From contig NZ_JAXCHP010000001.1 of NCBI RefSeq assembly GCF_035984545.1, positions 3,782,001 to 3,846,000 on the forward strand: DNA of 64,000 nt, read 5' to 3'. This stretch comes from Cryobacterium sp. GrIS_2_6 (GTDB taxonomy: Bacteria > Actinomycetota > Actinomycetes > Actinomycetales > Microbacteriaceae). A program made the position numbers and the translations under genes. The notes under the pieces are model-generated. The model searched no databases. It was given only the letters and a program-made list of their open reading frames with translations, and was not told the DNA's origin. Within the stretch, counting starts at the first letter, position 1. The number at the start of each line of letters is the position of its first letter. Shown here piece after piece: positions 1 through 8,368 of the stretch.

Positions 1-92
1 GCGGTGGGGGAGGGGCTGTCGGTCCTGCGAGTTCTGCGGTGGAGCGGTACGAACGGATGAAACGCGAGACATGAAACTCCTGGGCCGTGTAA

Positions 93-121
93 TTGATAAG
101 CGTCAACTATATCTCGATAGT
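93..121 (+). promoter_or_regulatory. Possible promoter of the rplJ-rplL operon
   Basis: A TTGATA hexamer (93-98) is followed after 17 bases by GATAGT (116-121), a plausible sigma-70-like -35/-10 pair upstream of the L10 leader. The octamer GTCAACTA occurs twice (102-109 and 130-137). The first ~90 bases of the window and 140-280 hold no recognisable gene. The assignment rests on motif shape only. Confidence 0.3.
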
Positions 122-279
122 GGACTCAGGTCAACTACTTATGCCGTTCTGCTCACCGGCTGAGGGGCGGATGCCGCGATTTGCGCCGGCCAGCGGCATC
201 CGTTACAGTAAACGAAGCCAAAGACCGCCGGTTGTCGCTGTCCAGTAATGGACGGTGACCGAAGGTTCACTCATGTGAA

Positions 280-360
280 CGGCCCGCGCAGGAATCGAAG
301 TTCAGTTTCAGTTCGCAAGAACTGCTCAGCTCCGGCGCTTGCGCTGGGGCTTTTTTCATG
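280..360 (+). ncRNA. L10 (rplJ) mRNA leader with terminator-like hairpin
   Basis: Upstream of rplJ lies a structured leader ending in a GC-rich hairpin (arms about 329-338 and 341-350) followed by six T (351-356), about 48 bases before the rplJ start. Autogenous control of the rplJL operon by binding of the L10/L7-L12 complex to its own leader is well known in bacteria, and the position fits. The U-run suggests attenuation. Covariation with known L10 leaders was not tested. Confidence 0.5.
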
Positions 361-403
361 TCTGCGCCCCGGGCTACCGGCACATGAAACCAAGAGGAGC
401 GCC

Positions 404-925
404 ATGGCGAACAAGGAAGCAACGGTCGCCGAGCTGACGGAGAAATTCCAGAGCTCGACCGCCGTTCTGCTCACCGAGTACCGCGGTCTCACTGTTGCGC
501 AGCTCAAGACGCTGCGCGTTTCCATCAGTGCGGACGCCACGTACGCCGTGGTAAAGAACACGCTCACCAAGATTGCGGCCAACAACGCCGGCATCACGTC
601 GTTTGACGACGAACTCGCCGGCCCGTCCGCCATCGCCTTCGTGCACGGAGACCCCGTCGCCGTCGCGAAGACCCTGCGTGCCTTTACCAAGGCAAACCCT
701 CTCCTGGTAGTGAAGGGTGGTTACTTCGACGGTAGCCCGCTCACTGCCGAAGAGGTAGGCAAGCTCGCCGACCTCGAGTCCCGTGAAGTGCTGCTGGCCA
801 AGCTGGCCGGCGCGTTCAAGGCCTCGCTGTTCGGAGCCGCATATCTGTTCAACGCACCGCTTTCGAAGGCTGTTCGCACCATCGAAGCGCTGCGTGAGAA
901 GCAGGAGTCCGCGAACCAGGCATAG
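404..925 (+). CDS. rplJ: 50S ribosomal protein L10
   Basis: This 173-residue protein anchors the L7/L12 dimers to the large ribosomal subunit as the base of the stalk. The N-terminus ([15 protein letters not shown]) and the [17 protein letters not shown] and [11 protein letters not shown] segments are typical of L10, and the length is normal. The ATG at 404 is preferred over an upstream in-frame ATG at 248 because AGAGGAG lies 5-11 bases before it and the extra N-terminus has no family character. rplL follows after 44 bases, the usual order. Expression is probably controlled through the structured leader upstream. Confidence 0.97.
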   Translation: MANKEATVAELTEKFQSSTAVLLTEYRGLTVAQLKTLRVSISADATYAVVKNTLTKIAANNAGITSFDDELAGPSAIAFVHGDPVAVAKTLRAFTKANPLLVVKGGYFDGSPLTAEEVGKLADLESREVLLAKLAGAFKASLFGAAYLFNAPLSKAVRTIEALREKQESANQA

Positions 926-969
926 GCCTGCTAGCGGTGAGTAACTAAGAAACTATAGGGAGAATAATC

Positions 970-1353
970 ATGGCAAAGCTTTCCACCGAAGAATTGCTCG
1001 AACAGTTCAAGGGCCTGACCCTCATCGAGCTTTCCGAGTTCGTCAAGGCGTTCGAGGAGACCTTCGAGGTCACCGCAGCAGCCCCCGTCGCCGTCGCCGG
1101 TGCCGCTGGCCCCGCCGCCGCCGTTGAAGAGGTCGAAGAGCAGAGCGCCTTCGACGTCATCCTCGAGTCCGTTGGCGACAAGAAGATCCAGGTCATCAAG
1201 GTTGTGCGCGAGCTCACCAGCCTGGGCCTCGGCGAGGCCAAGGCCGTTGTCGATGGCGCGCCGAAGGCCGTTCTCGAGGGCGTCACGAAGGAAGCTGCCG
1301 AAAAGGGCAAGGCTTCCCTCGAGGCCGCCGGCGCCACCGTCACCCTCAAGTAG
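970..1353 (+). CDS. rplL: 50S ribosomal protein L7/L12
   Basis: The 127-residue stalk protein recruits and stimulates translation GTPases. An N-terminal dimerisation part ([20 protein letters not shown]) is followed by an Ala/Val/Pro/Gly-rich hinge (about residues 36-55) and the conserved C-terminal domain with [10 protein letters not shown] and [14 protein letters not shown], the factor-binding surface. Length is normal. AGGGAG lies 7-12 bases before the ATG. It is co-transcribed with rplJ, and a terminator hairpin follows at 1418. Confidence 0.98.
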   Translation: MAKLSTEELLEQFKGLTLIELSEFVKAFEETFEVTAAAPVAVAGAAGPAAAVEEVEEQSAFDVILESVGDKKIQVIKVVRELTSLGLGEAKAVVDGAPKAVLEGVTKEAAEKGKASLEAAGATVTLK

Positions 1354-1417
1354 TCGGGCCCCCCAGGGGGTTCACTCGAGGTCGACAGGCGTCAGTCGTT
1401 CGATTCGCAACACGCAG

Positions 1418-1455
1418 GGCGTCGCATCCACTGGATGCGGCGCCTTCTGCTGTTT
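1418..1455 (+). terminator. Terminator of rplJL operon
   Basis: A 12-bp stem (1418-1429 with 1433-1444, one G-T pair) with a 3-base loop is followed by the T-rich but interrupted TTCTGCTGTTT. It sits 65 bases after the rplL stop and before an unrelated regulator, so it most likely ends the ribosomal operon. Confidence 0.75.
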
Positions 1456-1485
1456 AACCCGACCGGACCCGGGCGCGGGCGGAGG

Positions 1486-1525
1486 TACATAGCCGGGCTA
1501 TGGACATAGATAGCCAAGCTATGTA
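1486..1525. promoter_or_regulatory. Paired palindromes, likely MarR operator
   Basis: Two inverted repeats lie side by side: CATAGCC-G-GGCTATG (1488-1502) and ATAGC-CAA-GCTAT (1510-1522), the latter nested in ACATAG...CTATGT. Both are built from the same ATAGC half-site. They cover the region where the promoter of the downstream MarR gene should be, which suggests autoregulation. Confidence 0.55.
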
Positions 1526-1535
1526 CAGTGGAGGA

Positions 1536-2063
1536 ATGCCTTCTGACCTTCCCGCTCTCCTCGGTGACCTGATCACCGTGAACCACCGGCTCACCCGGGT
1601 CGCCGCCCACGCCGCGGACAGCCGGGAGTCGCCGGCCGTCTGGCGCACCCTGAGTGTGCTCCGCCAGCTCGGTCCGATCCGCCTCGGCGAGATCGCCGCC
1701 CGCAGCCGCATCTCGCAGCCGACCGCCACCAAGCTCGTCGCCCACCTCGTCGAACGCGGCTGGGCCGCCCGCCTCGCCGACCCGCTCGACGCCCGCGTCA
1801 CGAGCACCGTGATCACTGCTGCCGGCGACGCCGCGCTGTCCGCCTGGCGCAGCGAACTCGCCGAAGCCCTGCTGCCGATGTTCGACGGGCTGGCGGATGC
1901 CGAGCTCGCCACGATCCGCAACGCCGTCGACATCCTGCGCGAACGCCTCGACGGCAGCGAGGTTCCCGTGGAGCGGGTACCGGCCGGCGCTCAGCCAGCC
2001 ATGCCTGCGTCTGCGCCTGCGCCTGGCCGTCCGGCCGGCACTCCGGCCGGAGCCCGCGCGTGA
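1536..2063 (+). CDS. MarR-family transcriptional regulator
   Basis: Winged-helix DNA-binding protein, about 175 residues from the ATG at 1536. The recognition region (GEIAARSRISQPTATKLVAHLVERGW) and the wing (ADPLDARVTSTVITAAG) match MarR. Starts at 1500 and 1521 are in frame but would put the operator-like palindromes inside the gene. GGAGG (1530-1534) is only one base from the 1536 ATG, so the start is not settled and the mRNA may be leaderless. The stop overlaps the GTG start of the MFS gene by four bases, so regulator and exporter are translationally coupled, the common MarR-efflux arrangement. The inducer is unknown. Confidence 0.85.
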   Translation: MPSDLPALLGDLITVNHRLTRVAAHAADSRESPAVWRTLSVLRQLGPIRLGEIAARSRISQPTATKLVAHLVERGWAARLADPLDARVTSTVITAAGDAALSAWRSELAEALLPMFDGLADAELATIRNAVDILRERLDGSEVPVERVPAGAQPAMPASAPAPGRPAGTPAGARA

Positions 2064-3352
2064 GCCGCGTAACCGCGATGGCGGAACACGGAACCCCCAC
2101 CGCGACCGACGTGCACGGCCGCCGGGAAGGCGCCGGCAGCATCCTGCACCAGCCGACGGCGGTCTGGGCCGTCGCCTTCGCGTGCGTGATCGCGTTCATG
2201 GGCATCGGCCTCGTCGACCCGATCCTGCCTGCGATCGCCCGCGACCTCGCCGCGAGCCCGACCCAGACCGAGATGCTCTTCACGAGCTACCTCGTGATCA
2301 CCGGGATCGCGATGTTCTTCACGAGCTGGCTGTCGAGCCGGATCGGCGCCAAGCGCACCCTGCTGATCGGCCTCGCGCTCATTGTCGTGTTCGCGCTCGC
2401 TGCCGGCCTGTCGCAGAACGTCGAGACCATCATCGGCTTCCGCGCCGGCTGGGGCCTCGGCAACGCCCTCTTCATCTCGACCGCGCTCGCGACCATCGTC
2501 GGTGCGGCATCCGGAGGCACCTCCTCGGCGATCATCCTGTACGAGGCGGCCCTCGGGCTCGGCATCGCGATCGGCCCGCTCATCGGCGGGCTGCTCGGCA
2601 GCATCAGCTGGCGTGGGCCGTTCTTCGGCAGCGCGGCGCTGATGGCGATCGGTTTCGTCGCGATCATCGTGATGCTGAAGAAGGAGCCGCAGAAGCCGGC
2701 GCCGATCCGGCTGTCCGCACCCTTCCGGGCGCTCGCCCGGCCGGGGCTCGGCATCCTCGCGAGCGCGGCCCTGTTCTACAACATCGGCTTCTTCGTGCTG
2801 CTCGCGTACACGCCGTTCGCGCTCGTTCCGCTCGGCCTGGGCAGTGCGATCACCCTCGGCCTGGTCTTCTTCGGCTGGGGCATCTCGCTCGCCGTCACCT
2901 CTGTCTGGGTCGCCCCGGTCCTGACCAGGCGGATGCGCCGCAGCCGGGTACTCTGGCTCGTGCTGCCCGTGCTCGCCCTCGACCTGGCGGCAGCGGGCGT
3001 GCTGATCGGCTCGGCCGCCGGTGTCGTCACGTGCGTCATCGTCGGCGGGCTGCTGCTCGGCGTGCTCAACACCGTGCTCACCGAATCCGTGATGGAGGCG
3101 ACGGACCTGCCGCGTCCGGTGGCGTCCTCGGCCTATTCGGGCGTGCGGTTCCTCGGCGGGGCGATCGCGCCGCCTGCCGCAACCCTGCTCGCGGAGTTCT
3201 TCGGGCCGGCGGTCCCGTTCTACGCCGGGGCGGCATCCGTGTTCGTGGCCGTCGCGATTCTCATGCTCGGCCACCGCCATCTCGCCCGTGCTGACGGTGC
3301 GATGGAGGACGAGTTCGAAGAGGCAGAGGCGATCGGCGCCGGAGACAGCTAA
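2060..3352 (+). CDS. MFS transporter (DHA1-like drug efflux)
   Basis: Inner-membrane major facilitator of 430 residues with about 12 hydrophobic helices. The first helix carries GLVDPILPAIARDL, a pattern typical of drug:H+ antiporter proteins, and the loop after helix 2 (SSRIGAKRTLLIGL) matches the MFS signature between helices 2 and 3. The C-terminus is charged. The GTG start overlaps the stop of the MarR gene (GTGA), which implies control by that regulator and a role in export of a toxic compound that the regulator senses. The substrate cannot be read from sequence. The 3' end overlaps the convergent LacI gene by four bases. Confidence 0.85.
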   Translation: MSRVTAMAEHGTPTATDVHGRREGAGSILHQPTAVWAVAFACVIAFMGIGLVDPILPAIARDLAASPTQTEMLFTSYLVITGIAMFFTSWLSSRIGAKRTLLIGLALIVVFALAAGLSQNVETIIGFRAGWGLGNALFISTALATIVGAASGGTSSAIILYEAALGLGIAIGPLIGGLLGSISWRGPFFGSAALMAIGFVAIIVMLKKEPQKPAPIRLSAPFRALARPGLGILASAALFYNIGFFVLLAYTPFALVPLGLGSAITLGLVFFGWGISLAVTSVWVAPVLTRRMRRSRVLWLVLPVLALDLAAAGVLIGSAAGVVTCVIVGGLLLGVLNTVLTESVMEATDLPRPVASSAYSGVRFLGGAIAPPAATLLAEFFGPAVPFYAGAASVFVAVAILMLGHRHLARADGAMEDEFEEAEAIGAGDS

Positions 3353-4386
3353 CGGCGTGGCCGGTGCGGGCCGCTCGTGCTCGAACGGATCACGAGGTTG
3401 GTCGGCAGCACCGTGAGGTATCCGTCCTCCTCGAGCCGCGCGTCCGCTTCCGTCGGGCGCGCGAGCTCGGCCAGGAGCGCGCTCACGGCGAGGCGCCCCT
3501 GCCTGCGTGGATGCTGTTCCAGGGTCGTGAGGCGGAACATGTCCGCGTACGGATGCCCGTCGATGCCGATCACGGACAACTCGGCCGGCACCTGGATGCC
3601 GAGTTCCCGCGCCGCGACGATGACGCCGATGGCGATTTCGTCGCTCGCGGCGAAGACCGCGGTCGGACGGGTACGCGGGTCGCCGAGCACGGACAACCCC
3701 ACCTCGTAGCCGCCGGGCAAGCTGAATTCACAGGGGTAGAAGCATCGGTCCGTCGATCGGCCAGCGTCGCGCATTGCGGAGTAGAAGCCGCTGAGGCGTT
3801 GACTGTGCACCCGGAAGTCCATCTCGTCGATCGGATCTCCGCCGACGTGCACGACGTCGACGTGGCCGAGGCCGAGCAGGTGTTCGGTCGCGAGCCGCGC
3901 TGTCGCGACATCGTCGATCGCGATCGTGTGCACGTCCCTGATCGGCCCGCCGATGCCGATCAACGGCCTGCCGAGGCGGTGAAGTCGATCGACCTCCGCC
4001 TCGCTCAGGGCGACGCCGACCGAGATGACCCCGTCGAACCGTTTGCGAGCGAGGAAGTACTCGAAGACGCTGTCGCGTTCGGCAGACGCCGCCGGGAGGT
4101 TGTAGAGAGTCATGTCGTAGCCCTCTGCAAGCAGGGCCTGTTCGAGGCTCTCGAGCACCTCGGAGAAGAACCACCGGCTGATGAACGGGATGATCACGCC
4201 GACGTTCTTCGTGCGCCCGGTCACGAGGCTCGCGGCATTCGGTGAGGCGACGTAGCCGATCTCCCTCGCGGCCGCGACGACCCGGAGCCGGGTCGCCTCC
4301 GAAACGTAACCGCGACCGCTGAGCGCGCGGGATGCCGTCGCCTTTGCCACCCCTGCGAGGCGTGCCACGTCGGCGATTGCGCTCAC
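3349..4386 (-). CDS. LacI-family transcriptional regulator
   Basis: Repressor of 345 residues: N-terminal helix-turn-helix (IADVARLAGVAKATASRALSG, residues 3-23) followed by a periplasmic-binding-like effector domain beginning at KNVGVIIPFISRWFF. It is divergent from a sugar ABC importer, and two near-identical palindromes (4440-4455, 4586-4597) in the shared intergenic region are the expected operators, one close to its own start. It therefore probably represses both itself and the importer until a sugar binds. Confidence 0.92.
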   Translation of the reverse strand: MSAIADVARLAGVAKATASRALSGRGYVSEATRLRVVAAAREIGYVASPNAASLVTGRTKNVGVIIPFISRWFFSEVLESLEQALLAEGYDMTLYNLPAASAERDSVFEYFLARKRFDGVISVGVALSEAEVDRLHRLGRPLIGIGGPIRDVHTIAIDDVATARLATEHLLGLGHVDVVHVGGDPIDEMDFRVHSQRLSGFYSAMRDAGRSTDRCFYPCEFSLPGGYEVGLSVLGDPRTRPTAVFAASDEIAIGVIVAARELGIQVPAELSVIGIDGHPYADMFRLTTLEQHPRRQGRLAVSALLAELARPTEADARLEEDGYLTVLPTNLVIRSSTSGPHRPRR

Positions 4387-4439
4387 GACTCGTCCTCCTT
4401 TGGATCGGTAACGAAAGAGTAGCGCTCCTTTCGCCGTTA

Positions 4440-4455
4440 CTGGAACCGGTTCCAG
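4440..4455. promoter_or_regulatory. LacI operator O1
   Basis: Perfect 16-bp palindrome CTGGAACCGGTTCCAG, 54 bases upstream of the LacI start, with the central CG typical of LacI-family operators. The same 12-bp core recurs at 4586-4597. Confidence 0.7.
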
Positions 4456-4549
4456 CAGAAAGGGCTGAACTGTGACACATTTAATGCCAGCGTGTGCGTG
4501 GTCGCGCGATCATCGGCGGAATCTTTGCGATTTCGTGACAAAGATTGTC

Positions 4550-4597
4550 TTGCCAATCCCGCCGACCTCCCGTAGTTTGTGATGTGGAACCGGTTCC
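4550..4597 (+). promoter_or_regulatory. Promoter and operator O2 of the CUT1 importer
   Basis: TTGCCA (4550-4555) and TAGTTT (4573-4578) are separated by 17 bases and form a plausible promoter. GGAACCGGTTCC (4586-4597), identical to the core of O1, starts eight bases after the -10 and so would cover the transcription start. The two operators are 146 bases apart centre to centre, compatible with looping. The rest of the 4387-4750 gap shows no gene; a 5' untranslated region of about 165 bases follows from this promoter. Confidence 0.55.
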
Positions 4598-4750
4598 TTA
4601 CGTACGAAGGCAGGGGAATCGGATACCGGCACGATCCCGTATTGCAGTTCATGATTCCCGCAGTACAGTCCCGCACCACAGTCCCGCATCACATTTCGGT
4701 ACGTGAACCGCATAGCTTGCGTACCCGCATCACTCAATGAGGAGAAACGC

Positions 4751-6115
4751 ATGAGCGTGAAGCAGCACCGCCGGTTCTACCTGCCGCTGGCCACCGCGGC
4801 CGTCGTCGGACTCGCCCTGACCGGATGCACGGGCGACATCGCCGCATCCAGTTCGTCGTCGTCCAACTGTGCCGACTACGCGTCCTACGGGACGTTCAAG
4901 GACAGCCCCGAGGTCAAGATCGGCGGCACCATTCAGGACGTCGAGGCCGATCGCCTCGTCAACTCGTGGGCCGACTTCCAGTCCTGCACGGGCATCAAGG
5001 TCACCTACCAGGGCACCAAGGAATTCGAAGCCCAGATCGCGGTGCTCGCCGAGGGTGGCAACGCCCCCGACATCGGCATCATCCCGCAGCCGGGCCTCTT
5101 CAACAAGCTCGCCGCTGCCGGCTTCCTCAAGAAGGCGCCGGCCGCCGTCGAGGCGAACGTCGACAAGTGGTGGTCGAAGGACTGGAAGGGCTATGGCACC
5201 GCGGCGGATGGCACCTTCTACGCCGCCCCGCTGATGGCGAGCGTCAAGGGCTACGTCTGGTACTCGCCCGCGGAATTCAAGGCAAAGGGCTACGAAATCC
5301 CGAAGACCCTCGATGAGCTGACCGCCCTCACCGCCAAGATCGCGGCGGACGGCGACCACAAGCCGTGGTGTGCCGGTGTCGGTTCCGGTGACGCAACCGG
5401 CTGGCCGGGAACGGACTGGGTCGAGGACTACGTGCTGCGCCAGGCCGGCGCGGACACCTACGACAAGTGGGTCACGCACAAGATCCCGTTCAACGACCCC
5501 GCCATCGTGAAGGCGTTCGACTCCGTCGGCGCGATCCTCAAGAACCCGGACGACGTCAACGGCGGTCTCGGCGATGTCTCGTCGATCATCTCCACGCAGT
5601 TCGGCGACGCGGGCCTCCCGATCCTGGACGGCAAGTGCTCCCTGCACCACCAGGCCTCGTTCTACGAGGGCTTCTGGAAGAAGGCGGACGGCTCCGCAGT
5701 GACGGTTTCCCCCACGGGCGATGTCTACGCGTTCCTGCTTCCGCCGGTCAAGGCCGGCGGCGACCAGGCGGTCACCGGTGGCGGCGAGCTCGTCGGAGCC
5801 TTCAAGACGAGCGACTCGATCACTGCAGTGCTCAGCTACCTGTCCAGTGACACCTGGGCGAACAACCGGGTCAAGGAGGGCGGCGTGATCAGCGCCAACA
5901 CCGGCCTCGACCCCGCGAACGCCTCGAGCGACCTGCTCAAGCAGAGCATCACCATCCTGCAGGATCCGAAGACGGTGTTCCGTTTCGACGGTTCCGACCT
6001 GATGCCGGGTGCCGTCGGCACCGACTCGTTCTGGAAGGGCATCGTGTCCTGGCTGAGCGGCGACAGCAGCCAGAAGGTCACGGACACCATTGAGGCGAGC
6101 TGGCCGAAGAGCTAG
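4751..6115 (+). CDS. Sugar ABC transporter substrate-binding lipoprotein (CUT1)
   Basis: Extracytoplasmic sugar-binding lipoprotein of 454 residues. The signal peptide ends in a lipobox (LALTGC), so Cys becomes lipidated. The mature part has the extracellular solute-binding family 1 fold signature (EFEAQIAVLAEGGNAPDIGIIPQPGL). The overall layout resembles alpha-glucoside binding proteins of the AglE type; the substrate is not certain. ATG 4751 is chosen because GAGGAG precedes it by 7-12 bases; an upstream in-frame ATG lies before any signal peptide. Two permeases follow, separated by a strong hairpin. Confidence 0.88.
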   Translation: MSVKQHRRFYLPLATAAVVGLALTGCTGDIAASSSSSSNCADYASYGTFKDSPEVKIGGTIQDVEADRLVNSWADFQSCTGIKVTYQGTKEFEAQIAVLAEGGNAPDIGIIPQPGLFNKLAAAGFLKKAPAAVEANVDKWWSKDWKGYGTAADGTFYAAPLMASVKGYVWYSPAEFKAKGYEIPKTLDELTALTAKIAADGDHKPWCAGVGSGDATGWPGTDWVEDYVLRQAGADTYDKWVTHKIPFNDPAIVKAFDSVGAILKNPDDVNGGLGDVSSIISTQFGDAGLPILDGKCSLHHQASFYEGFWKKADGSAVTVSPTGDVYAFLLPPVKAGGDQAVTGGGELVGAFKTSDSITAVLSYLSSDTWANNRVKEGGVISANTGLDPANASSDLLKQSITILQDPKTVFRFDGSDLMPGAVGTDSFWKGIVSWLSGDSSQKVTDTIEASWPKS

Positions 6116-6121
6116 TTCCCC

Positions 6122-6145
6122 GGGGCATCCGCTCGCGGATGCCCC
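6122..6145 (+). terminator. Intercistronic hairpin after the binding-protein gene
   Basis: A perfect 10-bp stem (GGGGCATCCG/CGGATGCCCC) with a 4-base loop lies six bases after the stop and has no U-run. It is more likely an mRNA-stabilising or partial-termination element, favouring binding protein over permeases, than a full terminator. Confidence 0.6.
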
Positions 6146-6274
6146 AACCGGGGCGGGGCCTGCCGAGAAGTCGGCGGGCCCCGCCACCTGTCTCCCGCAC
6201 GACCCGCACCACCCACACGACCTCCACGCGACCCCTCGCACGACCGCTTCGCGCACGATTGAAGGGACCGGCCA

Positions 6275-7246
6275 ATGACGACCGCAGACTTACTGGGAAA
6301 GATAATCCAGGTAGTGGGGGCACTGGCAGCGTTCGCGCTCGTCATCGGTCTCCTGCTTTTCCTGATCGACAGGGCGCCCAAACGCGGGCGCGACTATTGG
6401 CAGCTGACCTTCTTCATCGCACCCGCCCTCCTCCTGCTGCTTGCCGGTTTGATCTACCCGGCCTTCCGTACCTCCCTCCTGGCGTTCACCAACAGTTCGG
6501 GTGCCTATGTCGGCGCCGAGAACTTCGTCTGGATGTTCACCCAGCCGGCTGCTCTGATCACCCTGGGCAACACCCTGATCTGGGTTGTCGTCGTGCCGAC
6601 GATCTCAACGGCCATCGGCCTCGGCTACGCGGTCTTCATCGACAAGTCCCGGGGAGAGAAATACTTCAAGGCCCTCGTCTTCATGCCGATGGCGATCTCC
6701 TTCGTCGGCGCCGGAATCATCTGGCGCTTCATCTACGACTACAAATCCGGAGGAAGCGACCAGATCGGCCTCCTGAACCAGATCGTGGTCTGGCTCGGCG
6801 GCCAGCCGGTGCAGTGGCTCCAGACGTCGCCGATCAATACCTTCCTCCTGATCATCGTGATGATCTGGATCCAGACCGGATTCGCCATGGTCATCCTCTC
6901 TGCAGCGATCAAGGGGGTCCCGACCGAGCAGATCGAGGCCGCCGAACTCGACGGAACCAACGCCTGGCAGCGATTCACCAACGTGACGATCCCCGGCATC
7001 CGGGGCTCGCTCGTCGTCGTGATCACGACTATCTCGATCGCCACCCTCAAAGTCTTTGACATCGTGCGCACGATGACCGCCGGCAACTTCAACACGAGCG
7101 TCATCGCAAACGAGATGTACACGCAGGCATTCCGAGCCGGTGAGCAGGGTCGCGGCGCTGCGCTCGCGATCGTGCTGTTCCTGATGGTGCTGCCGATTGT
7201 CATCTACAACGTACGAATCATACGCAAGCAGAGGGAGATCCGATGA
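6275..7246 (+). CDS. Sugar ABC transporter permease (AglF/MalF-like)
   Basis: Membrane subunit of 323 residues with an extra N-terminal helix (residues 10-32) ahead of the usual six, as in AglF-type permeases. The cytoplasmic coupling loop EAA motif is present (EQIEAAELDGTNAWQRFTN, about residues 223-241), which docks the ATPase. Its stop overlaps the start of the second permease by four bases (ATGA). No ATPase gene is present nearby. Confidence 0.9.
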   Translation: MTTADLLGKIIQVVGALAAFALVIGLLLFLIDRAPKRGRDYWQLTFFIAPALLLLLAGLIYPAFRTSLLAFTNSSGAYVGAENFVWMFTQPAALITLGNTLIWVVVVPTISTAIGLGYAVFIDKSRGEKYFKALVFMPMAISFVGAGIIWRFIYDYKSGGSDQIGLLNQIVVWLGGQPVQWLQTSPINTFLLIIVMIWIQTGFAMVILSAAIKGVPTEQIEAAELDGTNAWQRFTNVTIPGIRGSLVVVITTISIATLKVFDIVRTMTAGNFNTSVIANEMYTQAFRAGEQGRGAALAIVLFLMVLPIVIYNVRIIRKQREIR

Positions 7247-8223
7247 GCGACAACGTAGTCGACCTGCCCATCGTCGGCACCAAGAAGAATGCCCTCGAGG
7301 TCGTCACCGTCGGCACCAAGTCGGCCAGGGTGAAACGGCGCCTCACGTCGCGCATGGCGACGGTCGTGTCGCTCGTCATCGCGATCCTCTGGACGCTGCC
7401 GACCTTCGGCCTGTTCGTGTCCTCCTTCCGGCCCGCCGGGCTGATCACCACGACGGGGTGGTGGACCATCCTGCAGAACCCGGGCTTCACGCTCGACAAC
7501 TACAAAGAGGTACTGCTCTCCACCTCGCAGTCCTCCCCGCAGCTCGGCGCGTACTTCGTGAACTCCCTCGCGATCGCGATCCCCGCCACGATCTTCCCCC
7601 TCGTGATCGCCTCGATGGCCGCGTACGCCTTCGCCTGGATCAAGTTCAAGGGAAGTGGCGCACTCTTCGTGCTCGTGTTCGCGCTGCAGATCGTACCCCT
7701 GCAGCTCGCGCTGATCCCGCTGCTCCAGATGTTCACCGCGATCCTGAAGCCGGGGCAGGAGGCGCTCCACCAGCTGATCCCGATGATCCCGGCGCAGAAC
7801 TACCTGCCGGTCTGGATCGCGCACACGATCTTCGCACTGCCGTTGGCGATCTTCCTGCTGCACAACTTCATCTCCGAGATCCCGAGCGAGGTCATCGAAG
7901 CGGCCAGGGTCGACGGCGCCAGCCACGGGCAGGTCTTCTTCCGGATCGTGCTGCCTCTCGCGGTGCCCGCGCTCGCGTCCTTCGCGATCTTCCAGTTCCT
8001 CTGGGTCTGGAACGACTTGCTCGTCGCCCTGATCTTCTCGGGTGGCACGCCGGATGTCGCACCGCTCACGCAGCGCCTGGCCGAACTCACCGGTACCCGT
8101 GGGCAGGACTGGCAGCGCCTCACGGCCGCGGCTTTCGTGTCGCTGATCGTGCCTCTGATCGTGTTCTTCAGCCTGCAGCGGTACTTCGTGCGCGGGCTGC
8201 TGGCCGGCTCGACGAAGGGCTGA
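7243..8223 (+). CDS. Sugar ABC transporter permease (AglG/MalG-like)
   Basis: Second membrane subunit of the CUT1 importer, 326 residues, with the EAA loop EVIEAARVDGASHGQVFFR. It forms a heterodimer with the preceding permease, to which it is translationally coupled. The operon ends here without an ATPase, so a shared MsiK-type ATPase from elsewhere in the genome is implied, as in many actinobacteria. Confidence 0.9.
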   Translation: MSDNVVDLPIVGTKKNALEVVTVGTKSARVKRRLTSRMATVVSLVIAILWTLPTFGLFVSSFRPAGLITTTGWWTILQNPGFTLDNYKEVLLSTSQSSPQLGAYFVNSLAIAIPATIFPLVIASMAAYAFAWIKFKGSGALFVLVFALQIVPLQLALIPLLQMFTAILKPGQEALHQLIPMIPAQNYLPVWIAHTIFALPLAIFLLHNFISEIPSEVIEAARVDGASHGQVFFRIVLPLAVPALASFAIFQFLWVWNDLLVALIFSGGTPDVAPLTQRLAELTGTRGQDWQRLTAAAFVSLIVPLIVFFSLQRYFVRGLLAGSTKG

Positions 8224-8242
8224 CCAGGCCCGGGCATCCGCT

Positions 8243-8317
8243 CGGACAACAACTGTGCCCTTATCGGACACCTGTGCCCCGCGCAACGGGAACAGTTGTC
8301 CGGAGCGGGCACAGTTG
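8243..8317. repeat. Cluster of inverted and direct repeats (ACTGTGCCC family)
   Basis: Four related arms lie in 75 bases: CGGACAACAACTGTGCCC (8243-8260), CGGACACCTGTGCCC (8265-8279), then inverted GGGAACAGTTGTCCG (8288-8302) and GGGCACAGTTG (8307-8317). Alternative foldbacks are possible between the direct and inverted pairs. It lies between the CUT1 operon and the ABC exporter and may act as a terminator for the former, or be a dispersed repeat. Confidence 0.6.
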
Positions 8318-8356
8318 CGTGCCCTGCAGGCGAGCGGATACCGCAGCGGCGACGCT

Positions 8357-8368
8357 TAGGCTGGCTTC
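8357..8368 (+). promoter_or_regulatory. -10 element of a probable leaderless mRNA
   Basis: TAGGCT (8357-8362) ends exactly six bases before the ATG at 8369 and no ribosome binding site is visible. That is the spacing expected when transcription begins at the A of the start codon, common in actinobacteria. Confidence 0.45.

Noticed and set aside
248..403. N-terminal extension of L10 from an upstream in-frame ATG
   Set aside because: It would translate the attenuator hairpin, and the normal L10 N-terminus with a good ribosome site is at 404.
2060..3294. Overlapping long ORFs in other frames of the MFS gene (such as 1897-3294)
   Set aside because: They are Arg/Pro-rich shadows; the MFS frame has helices, a coupled start and normal codon use.
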